Source of the DNA: Chitinophaga sp.
GTDB lineage: Bacteria; Bacteroidota; Bacteroidia; Chitinophagales; Chitinophagaceae
Assembly: GCF_019236475.1 (NCBI RefSeq)
Contig: NZ_JAFAIX010000012.1
Location: forward strand, 1,349,966-1,413,965
Direction of reading: 5' to 3'
DNA: 64,000 nt
In this document: in pieces, positions 53,316-62,076 of the stretch
Position numbering within the stretch: position 1 is the first letter of the stretch
Layout of the letters: each line of letters starts with the position of its first letter
Position numbers and translations under genes: made by a program
The notes under the pieces: model-generated
What the model was told of the DNA's origin: nothing
Database searches by the model: none
The model's input: the letters and a program-made list of their open reading frames with translations, nothing else

Positions 53316-53903
53316 TTATTGTTTAACTACTTCTGCATTTACCAGAATATCTACATTAGCCCCTACTGCATAAGTACCACTTGGCAATTTGTCTGCATAT
53401 TTCAAACCAAAGTCAAATCTATTGATAGTAGCTTTACCTGTAAAACCAGCTCTTCTTAAACCCCAAGGATCTTTAATTACACCGTTGAAGCTAACGTCAA
53501 AGGTTACACGTTTTGTAGTGTTGCGGATAGTTACATCAGCAATCATCACATATTTGTTACCAAGTAATTTCTTAAAAGAGATACTTTTTACAGTAATGGT
53601 TGGATATTCACCTGCATTGAAGAAATCATCAGTTTTCAGGTGACCATCGCGCTGCGCAATGCCTGTGTTGATGCTGTTTACATCAGCAGTGAAATCCACT
53701 TTTGCATTCTGGAAATTGGTGCTGTCAGCAGTTTCTACAGTACCTGTGAATTTGTCGAATTTACCTTGTACGAAGTTGATACCAAGATGGTTTACACTAA
53801 ATCCGATAGTAGTGTGTGCAGGATCTGCAGCCCATTTAACCTGTGCAAAAGAAGTAACACCAGCGAGCAGTAAAGATGCGGTGAATAAGAGAACCTTTTT
53901 CAT
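53316..53903 (-). CDS. YceI family protein, exported form
   Basis: A 195-residue protein with a signal peptide (cut after TSFAQ, about residue 20), then the YceI fold: VKWAADPAHTTIGFSVNHLGINFVQGKFDKFTG, NAKVDFTADVNSINTGIAQRDGHLKTDDFFNAGEYPTITV, and DPWGLRRAGFTGKATINRFDFGLKY. It probably binds an isoprenoid lipid in the periplasm. It follows a DoxX gene by 35 bases on the same strand and is likely co-transcribed with it under a MarR regulator. Confidence 0.93.
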   Translation of the reverse strand: MKKVLLFTASLLLAGVTSFAQVKWAADPAHTTIGFSVNHLGINFVQGKFDKFTGTVETADSTNFQNAKVDFTADVNSINTGIAQRDGHLKTDDFFNAGEYPTITVKSISFKKLLGNKYVMIADVTIRNTTKRVTFDVSFNGVIKDPWGLRRAGFTGKATINRFDFGLKYADKLPSGTYAVGANVDILVNAEVVKQ

Positions 53904-53938
53904 GTAATTTTATTTATTCTTAAAAATGTGTGTACTGA

Positions 53939-54379
53939 TTATTTTTTAGAGATAGCGCGATCCACAGACCAACGGCCTGCACCAGCAATTAATAATGATA
54001 CCGTAATAGCCAGTACCAGCAGATGGTACTCAAATCCTTCACCAGCCTGTTTTCCATACCAGTTCATGAAGAAGCCATTAGCTTTATGTATGTTCATCGC
54101 AACAATCATAATGACTGTCAGTAGTCCTGCCCAAATACGGGTAGTGAATCCAAATAATATCAATAATGAACCAATTGACTCTGTGATAATCACTAGGAAG
54201 GCCAGGATAGCAGGCGTACCGCCTTTTGTAAAGAAATCCATTGTGCCACTGAATCCGTAACCGCCGAACCAGCCTAATAATTTCTGTGCACCGTGTGGAA
54301 ACATCACTAAGGCTACGACTACTCTTATAATAAAGGATACAATGTTGTTGTCTGTTTGAAATAATAATCTTTTAAGCAT
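53939..54379 (-). CDS. DoxX family membrane protein
   Basis: A 146-residue protein with four helices (about 12-33, 45-70, 75-100 and 115-138) and the DoxX pattern VRVVVALVMFPHGAQKLLGWFGGYGFSGTMDFF. DoxX proteins are linked to quinone or oxidative-stress pathways, often next to YceI-like genes. It is read leftward in a unit with the exported YceI gene. A palindrome TTGTATATACAA lies 36 bases before its start. Confidence 0.88.
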   Translation of the reverse strand: MLKRLLFQTDNNIVSFIIRVVVALVMFPHGAQKLLGWFGGYGFSGTMDFFTKGGTPAILAFLVIITESIGSLLILFGFTTRIWAGLLTVIMIVAMNIHKANGFFMNWYGKQAGEGFEYHLLVLAITVSLLIAGAGRWSVDRAISKK

Positions 54380-54414
54380 TTTGTAGATTTTTAGGTAAGT
54401 GGTCTATACTATTA

Positions 54415-54426
54415 TTGTATATACAA
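54415..54426 (-). promoter_or_regulatory. MarR-type palindrome upstream of doxX-yceI
   Basis: TTGTATATACAA, a perfect 12-base palindrome, differing in one base from a 12-mer inside the operator at the marR promoter (54916-54927). Confidence 0.6.
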
Positions 54427-54445
54427 GTGTTATGGTAAAAAATTT

Positions 54446-54898
54446 TTAACCTCTGAGCTTATCCAGCAATATATTGAGCTGATGGGCTTCTTCCGAAGTC
54501 AAGTGACGGGTGATTGCTTTATTGTTTTTCTCCATAATTGGATCCAGTTCAGCCAATAGTTGAATGCCTTTTTCCGTTATTTCGATTTCCACCTTTCTAC
54601 GGTTCTGTTCACATTGCACGCGGGTCAGCAGCCCTTTCTGGCGCAGCTTTTCCACAAGGCGAGTAGCATTACTCATCTTATCCATCATCCGCTCCTGGAT
54701 ATCAGAAAGATTCAATGGATTCGGCTTGCTTCCACGCAAAATGCGCAACACATTGTATTGTTGAGAAGATATATCATACTTCTTCAGTGCATGCAATATG
54801 CTCACCTCCACCCAACCGGACGTAAATACGATATTCAGCATCACGCGCTGAAACTCGTCCTTAAATTTCGATTGCTTCAATTCATCTTCCAGTTTCAT
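54446..54898 (-). CDS. MarR family transcriptional regulator
   Basis: A 150-residue winged-helix protein from ATG 54898; the frame extends to 54994 but its promoter at 54928-54958 makes a later start necessary. Core sequence SSQQYNVLRILRGSKPNPLNLSDIQERMMDKMSNATRLVEKLRQKGLLTRVQCEQNRRKVEIEITEKG is typical of MarR. It lies upstream of doxX and yceI on the same strand and may control those genes, its own promoter and the divergent DinB gene. Confidence 0.92.
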   Translation of the reverse strand: MKLEDELKQSKFKDEFQRVMLNIVFTSGWVEVSILHALKKYDISSQQYNVLRILRGSKPNPLNLSDIQERMMDKMSNATRLVEKLRQKGLLTRVQCEQNRRKVEIEITEKGIQLLAELDPIMEKNNKAITRHLTSEEAHQLNILLDKLRG

Positions 54899-54912
54899 AA
54901 ATACAAATACAA

Positions 54913-54930
54913 TTGTTGTATAGACAACAA
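54913..54930 (-). promoter_or_regulatory. Operator at the marR promoter
   Basis: A perfect 7-bp inverted repeat (TTGTTGT, 54913-54919; ACAACAA, 54924-54930) with a 4-base spacer. It contains TTGTATAGACAA and overlaps the end of the -7 element and the expected transcription start of marR, a classical autoregulation site. Confidence 0.7.
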
Positions 54931-54958
54931 AGGTAAATGTATTTTTCATCTCTCCAAA
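54928..54958 (-). promoter_or_regulatory. Promoter of the marR gene
   Basis: Minus strand: -33 TTTG (54955-54958), 19-base spacer, -7 TACCTTTG (54928-54935), both perfect to the Bacteroidota consensus. It places the start codon at 54898, 29 bases downstream. Confidence 0.8.
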
Positions 54959-55020
54959 AAAATAATTCAAAAATTTCTGCCAACCTACTGACATAAGGTT
55001 GTCATCTACCGGTTATTACT

Positions 55021-55032
55021 TTGTATTAACAA
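55021..55032. promoter_or_regulatory. Third MarR-like motif, upstream of the DinB gene
   Basis: TTGTATTAACAA matches the TTGTATATACAA motif at 10 of 12 positions and lies 12 bases before the ATG at 55045. Confidence 0.4.
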
Positions 55033-55044
55033 AACAAAATCAAT

Positions 55045-55599
55045 ATGTTACATGCCGCTTCTTCCCTCTTTACAAACACTGTCGTAAACCATGTTCTTGT
55101 AGGTATTATGCAGGAACAAGTGAATTATAATCTTTGGGCGAATACCCAAATCATCAATTTCCTGCGTACAAAACCGGAGGAATTAATGGAAAAAGAAGTG
55201 GCCTCCAGTTATGCAGGCATAAAGGCTACATTATTACATATTTGGGATTGCCAGGATTGGTGGCTGATTAATATGAAGAATGGACCGGCATCAGCAGCCC
55301 GCGATATTCCTGCTGCCTCCGCCACTGTAACGGAGGTAATGGAAGGCCTCCTGGCACATTCCCGCGAAATGGTGAACTACATTGAACAAATGACGGAAGA
55401 AGGATTAAATGAAACCTGCCTGGTGGCCATCCCTTTTACGGGCGATTACCTGATTCCCCGCTTCCAAATGCTGCAGCAGGTAACTATGCATAGCGTTTAT
55501 CATCGGGGACAAGTGGTAACCATTGGCCGCCAGTTAGGTTTCACAGATGCACCCAATACAGACTATATGTACTATATGCTGCTGGGCAGAAATAAATAA
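55045..55599 (+). CDS. DinB family protein
   Basis: A 184-residue (or 163 from 55108) four-helix bundle of the DinB/YfiT superfamily: YNLWANTQIINFLRT, ATLLHIWDCQDWWLIN and VTMHSVYHRGQVVTIGRQLG, with histidines of the three-His metal site in the second and last of these. These proteins are putative metal-dependent thiol-S-transferases or hydrolases. It is divergent from marR and abuts the convergent SDR gene (stop codons adjacent). Confidence 0.88.
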   Translation: MLHAASSLFTNTVVNHVLVGIMQEQVNYNLWANTQIINFLRTKPEELMEKEVASSYAGIKATLLHIWDCQDWWLINMKNGPASAARDIPAASATVTEVMEGLLAHSREMVNYIEQMTEEGLNETCLVAIPFTGDYLIPRFQMLQQVTMHSVYHRGQVVTIGRQLGFTDAPNTDYMYYMLLGRNK

Positions 55600-56340
55600 T
55601 TAACTGTTGTATCCTGCGTCGATGGTCTGTGCCGTACCGGTAATGAAACTACTTTCTGGTCCTGCAAGAAAGGATACGAGAGACGCGATCTCCGTGGTTT
55701 TGCCATAGCGCCCCAATGCTGTGTAAGAGGCTATGGTAGGTGCGTGGGAGCTATCAGCAGGATTCATTTCAGTATCAATTGGTCCGGGTTGTACCAGATT
55801 GGCGGTAATACCTTTACTTCCCAGGTCCCTCGCCAGTCCTTTATTGAGGCCTATCAGCGCAGACTTACTCATGGAGTACAAGGTGCCGCCAGGCGACACT
55901 ACTCGGTCGGCCATATTACTACCTATGGTTATAATTCTACCACCAGCCTGCATATGCTTGGCTGCTGCCTGAGACGCTACAAACACAGCTTTGGTGTTAA
56001 CGGCCATCATCAGGTCATAATCTTCCAAGGTGTAATCTTCCAACATTTTATATTGGTACATACCGGCATTATTCACCAGGATGTCTATGCGGCCAAATTG
56101 TTGCACAGTGGTTTCCACTGCCTGCAAAATATCTTCCACTACTGCATTATCCGCTTGCAATGCCAGCGCCTTCCTACCATGACGAACCACGCGGGCAATT
56201 ACTTCGTCCGCTCGTTCTTTACTTTTAGAATAAGTGAATACCACATCGGCTCCCTCTTCGGCCAATCTTTCTACAATCGCGGCGCCCATTCCTCGGCTAC
56301 CACCTGTTACTAATGCTACTTTATTTTCCAGTCGTTTCAT
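55600..56340 (-). CDS. Short-chain dehydrogenase/reductase
   Basis: A 246-residue classical SDR from ATG 56340 (the extension to 56403 lacks support). Cofactor loop TGGSRGMG (12-19), NNAG (90-93) and the catalytic Y155-x3-K159 in LYSMSKSALIG. The C-terminal SFLAGPESSFITGTAQTIDAG is usual for FabG-like enzymes. Substrate unknown. It is the last gene of a leftward run containing the second DinB gene. Confidence 0.93.
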   Translation of the reverse strand: MKRLENKVALVTGGSRGMGAAIVERLAEEGADVVFTYSKSKERADEVIARVVRHGRKALALQADNAVVEDILQAVETTVQQFGRIDILVNNAGMYQYKMLEDYTLEDYDLMMAVNTKAVFVASQAAAKHMQAGGRIITIGSNMADRVVSPGGTLYSMSKSALIGLNKGLARDLGSKGITANLVQPGPIDTEMNPADSSHAPTIASYTALGRYGKTTEIASLVSFLAGPESSFITGTAQTIDAGYNS

Positions 56341-56460
56341 AAAATTTGATTTTGACAGGACAAAACTAGTAGCTCCCGTACTCCGAAAGAAGAACGGCAA
56401 CAATTGTTAATTACTAACCAGAATGTTAGAATTGAGCAGGGCAGTGGTTTCCAGGAATCA

Positions 56461-56970
56461 TTACAGATATCTTTCTTTCAATATCTGCATATGGTGTATC
56501 TGGTGTCCGATGATGGTGAAGCCCATGGCAATCACACTGATTTCATATTTCCAGGAGATGCCAGTACGCAACAGTACGGCTTCTGAAAATCCATTGAACA
56601 TGGCTTCTGTGGCTTTGCGGGTATACTTCATTTCCTCTACCAAACTCTCCAGGGTACGTATTTTTGAGAGTCCATTGGCAACAAACTTGTCTTGGTCGAA
56701 TCCGGCGAGAGGCCCTTTGTCATTACGTGCGAATGACATGGCTCTGTATACAAATACTCTTTCCGTATCGATCATATGCAGGAAAACATCCTTGATGGTC
56801 CATTTACCGGGAGCATAGGTCCAATCGCCCCTTGGTTCATATCTGGCTACATCAAAATTCTCCAGATCTTTGTAAGCCAAGGCAAAGGCATCTTCTAATT
56901 CCAAATCCGGAACCTGATTGATATAGCGGTCAAAATAGGTAGGGGTAGGAAAAATCGCTGCTTTCTTCAT
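56461..56970 (-). CDS. DinB superfamily protein
   Basis: A 169-residue DinB-fold protein, distinct from the one at 55045. It has EPRGDWTYAPGKWTIKDVFLHMIDTERVFVYRAMSFARND and a C-terminal GFTIIGHQIHHMQILKERYL; histidines H66 and H157/H161 region fit the three-His metal site. It follows the truncated FecR-like gene by 10 bases and may be transcribed with it. Confidence 0.85.
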   Translation of the reverse strand: MKKAAIFPTPTYFDRYINQVPDLELEDAFALAYKDLENFDVARYEPRGDWTYAPGKWTIKDVFLHMIDTERVFVYRAMSFARNDKGPLAGFDQDKFVANGLSKIRTLESLVEEMKYTRKATEAMFNGFSEAVLLRTGISWKYEISVIAMGFTIIGHQIHHMQILKERYL

Positions 56971-56980
56971 AATAGAAAAT

Positions 56981-57721
56981 TCATGGATTGAAATTACTTA
57001 TTTGCTGACTAAGCTCGTTGTTAGCTTGTATTTTTTTTGTCCAGCTCATCACTTCGGGTAGGTTAACCGTTTTTACACTAAAATCATTATCAACATTGTA
57101 AACGGCCTCTGTGCCTGGCTTCAATGTAACAGTAGTTCGTTGGTCCGTTACTGTTACTGAGCCCCTTACGAGTATCGTTCTGACATGCTCCCGATCATAG
57201 GAGTTGATAAGGAAATCTGCTCCACTAGCGGTAATATCCGTTACTGGCGTATGTACGGTGAGTAACGTGGTATCCCCAGGTACCAGCCTGAAATAGGCTT
57301 CCCCATCTATGAAAAGCTGTTTACTACGTCCTGCATTTACGAATTTAAAGCGGATGGTGGTTTTACCGTTCATCAAAACTTTTGTCCCATCCGCCAATAC
57401 AAGCGTATACATCTTCCTTTCTGGAACCTGTAAAGTGTTCCAGGAGGTAACTCCCGCTCCTTTTGGCGAATAAGTAATGCCTTTGGCAGAAATATAAATG
57501 GTGGCGTCGGGTGATTGGAGAATCTGGTGATTACCGGATATATCCACTACTTCACCGTTGGCGAGCGTAAGTTGTATTTTCTTTTCAACAGGGACAGCAG
57601 TTGGCGCTATGATTGCTCCTGGCTTTTGCGCCCACCACCCGATGGCGCCCACAACGGCCAGTATGCATATAATCGTTATCCACACTGCCGGTGTTGCGGC
57701 TTGTTTAGGGTGTGGTCTCAT
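56981..57721 (-). CDS. Orphan FecR-like protein lacking the anti-sigma domain
   Basis: A 246-residue protein whose membrane helix (about 12-31) starts the chain almost at once, leaving only about a dozen cytosolic residues instead of the about 85 needed for sigma binding. The periplasmic part is a FecR domain: TLVLADGTKVLMNGKTTIRFKFVNAGRSKQLFIDGEAYFRLVPGD, LLTVHTPVTDITASGADFLIN and VRTILVRGSVTVTD. The C-terminal DUF4974 module is missing as well. No ECF sigma gene is nearby. It is either a decayed copy or a repurposed periplasmic sensor. Confidence 0.8.
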   Translation of the reverse strand: MRPHPKQAATPAVWITIICILAVVGAIGWWAQKPGAIIAPTAVPVEKKIQLTLANGEVVDISGNHQILQSPDATIYISAKGITYSPKGAGVTSWNTLQVPERKMYTLVLADGTKVLMNGKTTIRFKFVNAGRSKQLFIDGEAYFRLVPGDTTLLTVHTPVTDITASGADFLINSYDREHVRTILVRGSVTVTDQRTTVTLKPGTEAVYNVDNDFSVKTVNLPEVMSWTKKIQANNELSQQISNFNP

Positions 57722-57872
57722 ACACAGTATTTACAGGTTCGGTACCAGGCAATGCTATTATTGCCTTATGAAAAGTACAAATTGCCAGCAACCTTTCCAA
57801 CTGGAGTTGAAGGAAGTTTGTTAGCATCCTGTTAAATCTGTAATACCCCCACCAGGTGATGTGCGCTAATGA

Positions 57873-58280
57873 TTACCCAACAACGGCTGCCTTAGCCTGT
57901 TTGCCGGCATAGATGTAATTAATACCAAGTACACCAATGCAAATAAATAATCCGAAGAACTCCCTGGTTTCTTCTATCCAGGGCTTTGTGGCCTTCATGG
58001 TCTGCGCAATATTTTCTGCCTGATGTTGTGTCACCCAGTCGATCACACCATCCTTGGCGACAAAAAGATAACCAGCATAAACGGCATACACGGCTATCCC
58101 CACGAGATAAAGTTTCCTGTAAAATTGTTTACGCGCTGCATAATAACACATGGCAGCAGCATAGAGATAAATAGGCATCCATACATAAGGATCTGGGTCG
58201 TTGTATTGCAAACCCGCAAAAATGATGAACAACACAACAAAGATGATGTTGAAAACTCGCATGAGATAATGATTGTGCAC
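57873..58280 (-). CDS. TMEM220 family membrane protein
   Basis: A 135-residue membrane protein (129 residues if it starts at 58262). It has about four helices and the hallmark FAGLQYNDPDPYVWMPIYLYAA of the transmembrane-220 family, found in animals and Bacteroidota. Function unknown. It is read leftward, with 151 bases to the FecR-like gene. Confidence 0.88.
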   Translation of the reverse strand: MHNHYLMRVFNIIFVVLFIIFAGLQYNDPDPYVWMPIYLYAAAMCYYAARKQFYRKLYLVGIAVYAVYAGYLFVAKDGVIDWVTQHQAENIAQTMKATKPWIEETREFFGLFICIGVLGINYIYAGKQAKAAVVG

Positions 58281-58802
58281 TAAACATACAATTTAAACAA
58301 CGTTTTTTACAGGAAATCACCACAATTGCGAAATGAAATCGGGCTGCTTAAGAATTATTTTAAAAAAATGTTAAACTGATACTTGTTTGAGTTAAAATAT
58401 ATTTATAATTTAGTTCCGAAGAACTTATAAAATTCCACGTGAGAACCAAAATCTGGTGTTTAGAAAGAAATTTGAAACGATAGCGCACACTTCTCACATT
58501 TTTTTAATTAACTCATTGTTTTTCCTTAATCATTAAAAAACACACTTGTTTTTTTTATGAGCTGAATTAGTGTTGGCGCAAGTATGCTATGTTAACGCTT
58601 GCTGCCCGTTTGTTACGCAGTTATATCTAGCTGTTATCTAACTCTATTGTCTAATGCTTACAGGTACCGCAGACTCACCTGTACAGTACGGGAAAGCTAT
58701 TGCCCCGTTATGACTACCAAACCATAGATGGATAACACGAAAATATAAATGACAGGTACTCTATTTATTCATCTTTCTTAAACGTCACCCTTAAACCACG
58801 TT
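58281..58802. other. Intergenic leader before the second susC
   Basis: No coding frame on either strand. It is AT-rich up to about 58560 and less so after that. A 7-bp inverted repeat (58659-58665 with 58677-58683) is the only clear stem-loop. No TAnnTTTG promoter could be placed with confidence, so the susC start of transcription is unknown. Confidence 0.4.
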
Positions 58803-61800
58803 ATGAAAAAACATTTTTACCAGGCACTCGCCGTCCTATGCGGCTTATTGCTGTTGCTGCTGGGTACTAACGTGTACGCACAAACGAAAATCACGGGGAA
58901 GGTAACTGATAAAGCATCGGGAAATCCCCTCCCCGGAGTAACAATTGTTATAAAAGGTACCAATCGCGGTACCGCAACAGATCCCAACGGAACTTTTTCT
59001 ATTCAGGCAAAACCAGGCGATGTACTGGTAGCCTCATTTGTAGGCTTCGACCCTAAAGAAGCTACTGTAGGAAACGGGCCTGTATCCATCACCCTCTCAG
59101 AAAAAGTAGGTTCACTCGAAGAAGTAGTGGTAACCGGTTATGCCAGCCAGAAAAAGAAAGACCTGACAGGCGCTATATCGGTAGTGAAAGTGGATAACCT
59201 TACCAAACAGCCTACTGCTCAGATCTCCAGTCAACTGCAAGGACAAGTATCAGGTATCACCGTGCTTGGTTCCGGCCAGCCTGGTGAGGAACCGAAAGTG
59301 CAAGTGCGCGGTGTAAATACATTCGGTAATAATACACCGTTGTATATCGTAGATGGAGTACCTATTAAAAGTTTGGTAGATCTCAATCCAAACGATGTGG
59401 CCACTATGCAGGTACTGAAAGATGCTGGCGCAGCTTCTATCTATGGTGCCCGCGCTGCCAACGGTGTAATTATCATCACCACCAAAAGAGGCACCGGCAA
59501 AGTAAAAGTATCTTATGATGCTTACTATGGCCGCCAAGTTCCGAAAGGCGGAAATGTTTATAATACGGCAACGCCACTGGAACAGGGATACCTGGCCTGG
59601 GCTGCTATGAAAAATACAAACCTCCGCAATCCGCCGGATCAACAGATTCCTATTGCGGATGCACAATACGGTAGCGGCCCTGTGCCTGTCGTTCCTGATT
59701 ATATCGCTCCTTCCGGTGTAATGAATGGCGATCCTGCTGCAGACCCTAGCAAATACTATGTAAATCCGTTTTATACTGACCCTAATGAGGTGGGTAATTT
59801 CTATCGCATTTCAAAAGCGAATAAAGCAGGTACGGATTGGTTCCATGAAATATTCAAACCTGCTCCAATTACCAGCCACAACGTATCTGTTGCCGGTGGC
59901 GGAGATATAGGTAACTATTTCTTCTCTTTCTATTACTTCAATCAGCAAGGTACGCTTACAAATACCTACAATAAAAGATATGCTGTTCGCGCTAACACTA
60001 ACTTTAATGTAACTGATCATATCAGAGTAGGAGAAAACATGGAGTATTCCGTGATCAGCAATCCACAAATAGGTGCATTGACAGAAGGTAGTGGTATCGG
60101 TATGGCTTTCCGTGAGATGCCGATCATTCCAGTATATGATATCAAAGGAAACTACGCTGGTAGCGGTTCTAAAGGCCTGGGTAACTCCCGTAATCCTGTT
60201 GCGATCCAGGATAGATTTGGCTCTACCAAAACTTTAGCCAATCGTCTCCTCGGTAACGTTTACGCGGAAGCAGACATCTTGAAACTCTTCACATTAAGAA
60301 CTACGTTTGGTGGTGAAATCTATTCTTTCGATAATCACAGCTTCACGTATCCGGAATATGAAAATGCGGAGAATAACTCTAAAAACTCTTATGCTGATAA
60401 TACCGGCAACGGTTATGACTGGACCTGGACCAACACACTGTCTTTTCATAAAAACTGGCATAACACGCATGACTTAAAAGTCTTGCTGGGTACAGAGGCT
60501 TACCAGGATATCAGCAGAACCGCAGGTGGTACCACCAACGGTTATTTCATCTTCGATCCAAACTTTACGAATCTTTCTACTGGTACCAGTACACCTACTA
60601 ACTACAGTGGCTATGGTGAAAACAGTCTGTGGTCAACCTTTGCACGCGTCGATTACGCTTACCGCGATAAATACCTGCTCGGCGCTTTGATTCGCCGCGA
60701 TGGTTCCTCTAGGTTCGGTTCCAATAACAGGTACGGTAACTTTCCAGCGGTAAGTGCCGCCTGGCGTATATCGCAGGAATCCTTCATGAAAGGTCTCACC
60801 TGGATTTCCGACCTGAAAATCCGCGGTGGATACGGTGTGATGGGTAACCAGATCAACGTGGACCCAGCCAACGTTTTCAATGCTTTCAGCTTCAATAAAG
60901 CCTCTTCTTTCTATCCATTAACAGGTGGCGATCTCTATACTGGTTACAATCAGTTCCGTATCGGTAACCCAAATGCTAAATGGGAAAGTAATATCAACTC
61001 CAATATCGGTATCGATGCAACATTGCTGAAAGGACACCTAGAAATAACAGCAGATTATTATCAGAAAGTGGTGAAAGACCTGCTCTATAATCCTGAACTG
61101 GCGGGCGTTTACGGCGGTGCTACCGTGCCTTACTCCAACGTGGCCAAAATGAAAAACAATGGTCTGGACCTCTCTATCAATGGTAATACCATGCTGTCAA
61201 AAGGCCTGAAACTGGATGTAACCGGTACCTTCACTACTTATCATAACGTGATTCTCGCGGTATCCAATGGTGCGGATTATTTTGACTCTGATCAACGCCG
61301 CTTCGGTAGCCCTATCATTCGTAACATGGTAGGCCACTCTATCAGCGAATTCTATGGCTATAAAATCATCGGCTTCTGGAATTCAGATGCTGAAGTGAAA
61401 GCAGCCAATGATGCAGCGAAAAAAATATATCCTGATCTGGACCAATACCAGAAAGATATGGCCCGCGGCCGTTACAGATATGCGGATATCAATGGCGATG
61501 GTAAAGTGGATGCGTCAGACAGAACTTTCCTCGGTTCTCCTATCCCTAAATTCAGCTATGGTCTGAATATAGGACTGAGCTACAAAAACTTCGACTTCAG
61601 TATGTTCCTCTATGGTGTGTATGGCAATAAAATCTGGAATCAGGTAAGCTGGTGGACTGACTTCTACGGTTCTTTCGCAGGTGCTAAAAGTAAAGCGGCC
61701 CTGTACGATTCCTGGACAGAAGATAATCACAACGCCAAATTACCGGTACAGGAAACCAAATCATACGCCAGCACAGCAAGCGAGCCTAACTCTTATTTCG

Positions 61801-62045
61801 TACAAAACGGTTCTTACCTGCGTGCGAAAAACATGTTACTCGGATATACGCTGCCATCTACTTCTCTTCGCCAGTTGGGTATCACCAAGTTCAGAGTATA
61901 TGTGCAGGCGGCTAACGTATTTACGATTACAAAATACAAGGGCGTAGATCCTGAAATCACTGGTACTACTACTTCATTCGGTATCGATGAAGGCGCTTAC
62001 CCAAGTCAGCGTCAATATCTCCTGGGTGTAAATGTGACATTCTGA
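58803..62045 (+). CDS. SusC/RagA TonB-dependent receptor without STN domain
   Basis: A 1,080-residue outer-membrane transporter. Signal peptide 1-26; carboxypeptidase-regulatory-like domain about 28-105 (GKVTDKASGNPLPGVTIVIKGTNRGTATD); TonB-box region EEVVVTGYASQKKKD; plug with VRGVNTFGNNTPLYIVDGVP and DAGAASIYGARAANGVIIITTKRG; then the barrel ending NVTF. No STN domain, so this pair is not linked to sigma signalling. It imports an unknown nutrient with its SusD partner. Confidence 0.97.
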   Translation: MKKHFYQALAVLCGLLLLLLGTNVYAQTKITGKVTDKASGNPLPGVTIVIKGTNRGTATDPNGTFSIQAKPGDVLVASFVGFDPKEATVGNGPVSITLSEKVGSLEEVVVTGYASQKKKDLTGAISVVKVDNLTKQPTAQISSQLQGQVSGITVLGSGQPGEEPKVQVRGVNTFGNNTPLYIVDGVPIKSLVDLNPNDVATMQVLKDAGAASIYGARAANGVIIITTKRGTGKVKVSYDAYYGRQVPKGGNVYNTATPLEQGYLAWAAMKNTNLRNPPDQQIPIADAQYGSGPVPVVPDYIAPSGVMNGDPAADPSKYYVNPFYTDPNEVGNFYRISKANKAGTDWFHEIFKPAPITSHNVSVAGGGDIGNYFFSFYYFNQQGTLTNTYNKRYAVRANTNFNVTDHIRVGENMEYSVISNPQIGALTEGSGIGMAFREMPIIPVYDIKGNYAGSGSKGLGNSRNPVAIQDRFGSTKTLANRLLGNVYAEADILKLFTLRTTFGGEIYSFDNHSFTYPEYENAENNSKNSYADNTGNGYDWTWTNTLSFHKNWHNTHDLKVLLGTEAYQDISRTAGGTTNGYFIFDPNFTNLSTGTSTPTNYSGYGENSLWSTFARVDYAYRDKYLLGALIRRDGSSRFGSNNRYGNFPAVSAAWRISQESFMKGLTWISDLKIRGGYGVMGNQINVDPANVFNAFSFNKASSFYPLTGGDLYTGYNQFRIGNPNAKWESNINSNIGIDATLLKGHLEITADYYQKVVKDLLYNPELAGVYGGATVPYSNVAKMKNNGLDLSINGNTMLSKGLKLDVTGTFTTYHNVILAVSNGADYFDSDQRRFGSPIIRNMVGHSISEFYGYKIIGFWNSDAEVKAANDAAKKIYPDLDQYQKDMARGRYRYADINGDGKVDASDRTFLGSPIPKFSYGLNIGLSYKNFDFSMFLYGVYGNKIWNQVSWWTDFYGSFAGAKSKAALYDSWTEDNHNAKLPVQETKSYASTASEPNSYFVQNGSYLRAKNMLLGYTLPSTSLRQLGITKFRVYVQAANVFTITKYKGVDPEITGTTTSFGIDEGAYPSQRQYLLGVNVTF

Positions 62046-62076
62046 TAGTATTATTCAACCAGCAAAATTGAAAGAG

